A DNA stretch of 7,038 bases, taken from the NCBI GenBank assembly GCA_023245695.1, contig JAHFJT010000049.1, forward strand, positions 1 through 7,038. Direction: 5' to 3'. A program made the translations under genes and the position numbers. The notes under the pieces were generated by a model. It had not been told where the DNA came from. It saw nothing but the letters and a program-made list of their open reading frames with translations, and ran no database searches. The stretch comes from Candidatus Peregrinibacteria bacterium. Lineage in GTDB: Bacteria; Patescibacteriota; Gracilibacteria; UBA1369; UBA12463. Numbering within the stretch: the stretch's first letter is position 1; every line of letters starts with the position of its first letter. Below are positions 6,521 to 7,038 of the stretch, piece by piece.

Positions 6521-7038
6521 ATGATTGTTCTCCTCAACGGCAAGTATATTCCTGAAGAAGAAGCGAAAATCTCGGTGTTTGACCAGGGGTTCCTCTATGG
6601 AGATGGGGTGTACGAGACGATGCGCACCTACAAAGGTGTCCTCTGGAAGCCAGATCTTCATATGAAGCGACTGGAGAAGTCGATGCAGGCGGCTGGGATG
6701 AAACTTCCGTACGCGTATGCGAGACTCATTGATCAGGTGAAGATGCTTATCAAAAAAAATGGCTGCAAAGAAGCTCGTGTGAGAGTGATGATTACGCGTG
6801 GATTGAGCGCGACGAAAGGAGCGCGATTTGCCCCGAATCTCAAAGGGCGTGTGACGGTGTGCATCACGTGTTATGCGCTTCCTCTTTTTACTGGGAAGGT
6901 GAAGCTCCCGGAAGTCGCTGCAGCCTTTTTTCCGGTAGAACGTGCGTTTCCAACAGTGAAGACGACGAGTATGTTTCCGCTCGTGATGGCCCGTATGCAC
7001 GCGCTGCAGCAGGGTTTCTTTGATGTGCTTTTGGTGGA
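6521..7038 (+). CDS. pabC: Class IV aminotransferase, probable aminodeoxychorismate lyase (partial, 3' end cut)
   Basis: The first 172 codons of a PLP-dependent fold-type IV enzyme are present; the window ends before the stop. It opens MIVLLNGKYIPEEEAKISVF and shows DQGFLYGDGVYETMRTY (21-37), the H47-x-x-R50-L pair (HMKRLEKS), VRVMITRG (87-94) and TVKTTS, whose K147 is the expected PLP-binding lysine. Such enzymes are PabC (aminodeoxychorismate lyase, making p-aminobenzoate and pyruvate), branched-chain aminotransferase or D-amino acid aminotransferase. The fold is clear; the choice of PabC rests mainly on pabB lying just upstream, since GDGVYE also occurs in the other two groups. The next start candidate is far inside the fold, so the ATG at 6521 is secure. 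It is transcribed separately from pabB, across a terminator and an antisense gene. Confidence 0.88.
   Translation, partial: MIVLLNGKYIPEEEAKISVFDQGFLYGDGVYETMRTYKGVLWKPDLHMKRLEKSMQAAGMKLPYAYARLIDQVKMLIKKNGCKEARVRVMITRGLSATKGARFAPNLKGRVTVCITCYALPLFTGKVKLPEVAAAFFPVERAFPTVKTTSMFPLVMARMHALQQGFFDVLLV

Noticed and set aside
6476..7000. A 174-codon minus-strand open frame over pabC
   Set aside because: It is His/Arg-rich and antisense to a frame with a clear PLP-enzyme signature.
1..7038. CRISPR array, tRNA, rRNA or insertion sequence
   Set aside because: No regularly spaced direct repeats, no tRNA-like cloverleaf and no transposase-like frame were seen on either strand.

Overview
The window looks like chromosomal DNA of a Candidate Phyla Radiation (Patescibacteria) bacterium, perhaps near the Peregrinibacteria/Gracilibacteria side. 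This is inference from gene style, not a database result: very small helical proteins beside a giant hydrophobic protein of no recognised family, a DUF5679-type mini zinc protein, short gaps and moderate GC. The standard meaning of TGA holds, because no TGA interrupts the 1177-codon or 468-codon frames. All seven stops seen are TAA or TAG.

Layout. (1) Bases 1-119 hold the 3' end of a plus-strand gene with a Cys/His-rich, HNH-like tail. (2) Bases 155-4157 hold a three-gene minus-strand unit read leftwards: a 50-aa helical protein, a 1177-aa multi-hydrophobic protein and an 82-aa helical protein. The two small proteins share a helical pattern, so the giant gene is bracketed by related small genes. 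A good promoter (TTGCTC, 17 bp, extended -10 TGATATAAT) precedes the unit. (3) A 125-bp divergent region (4158-4282) separates it from a plus-strand pair: ndk (nucleoside diphosphate kinase) and, 37 bp on, a chorismate-using enzyme whose PIKGT motif marks it as PabB. (4) A bidirectional hairpin terminator (6222-6259) separates pabB from a convergent 54-aa DUF5679-like gene. (5) Divergent from that gene, a class IV aminotransferase gene (probable pabC) starts at 6521 and runs off the window.

How the genes relate. PabB would make 4-amino-4-deoxychorismate, and PabC would cleave it to p-aminobenzoate for folate. The glutaminase partner PabA is not in the window. Ndk balances nucleoside triphosphates. 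The role of the giant-protein unit is unknown. Its C-terminal part resembles the hydrophobic pre-toxin TG module of polymorphic toxins, but no toxin domain follows.

The most unusual features are that module, the related small flanking proteins, the lack of Shine-Dalgarno sequences at all seven starts (replaced by G-poor, pyrimidine-rich leaders), and an AAATACT element at the predicted transcription start of two separate minus-strand promoters.
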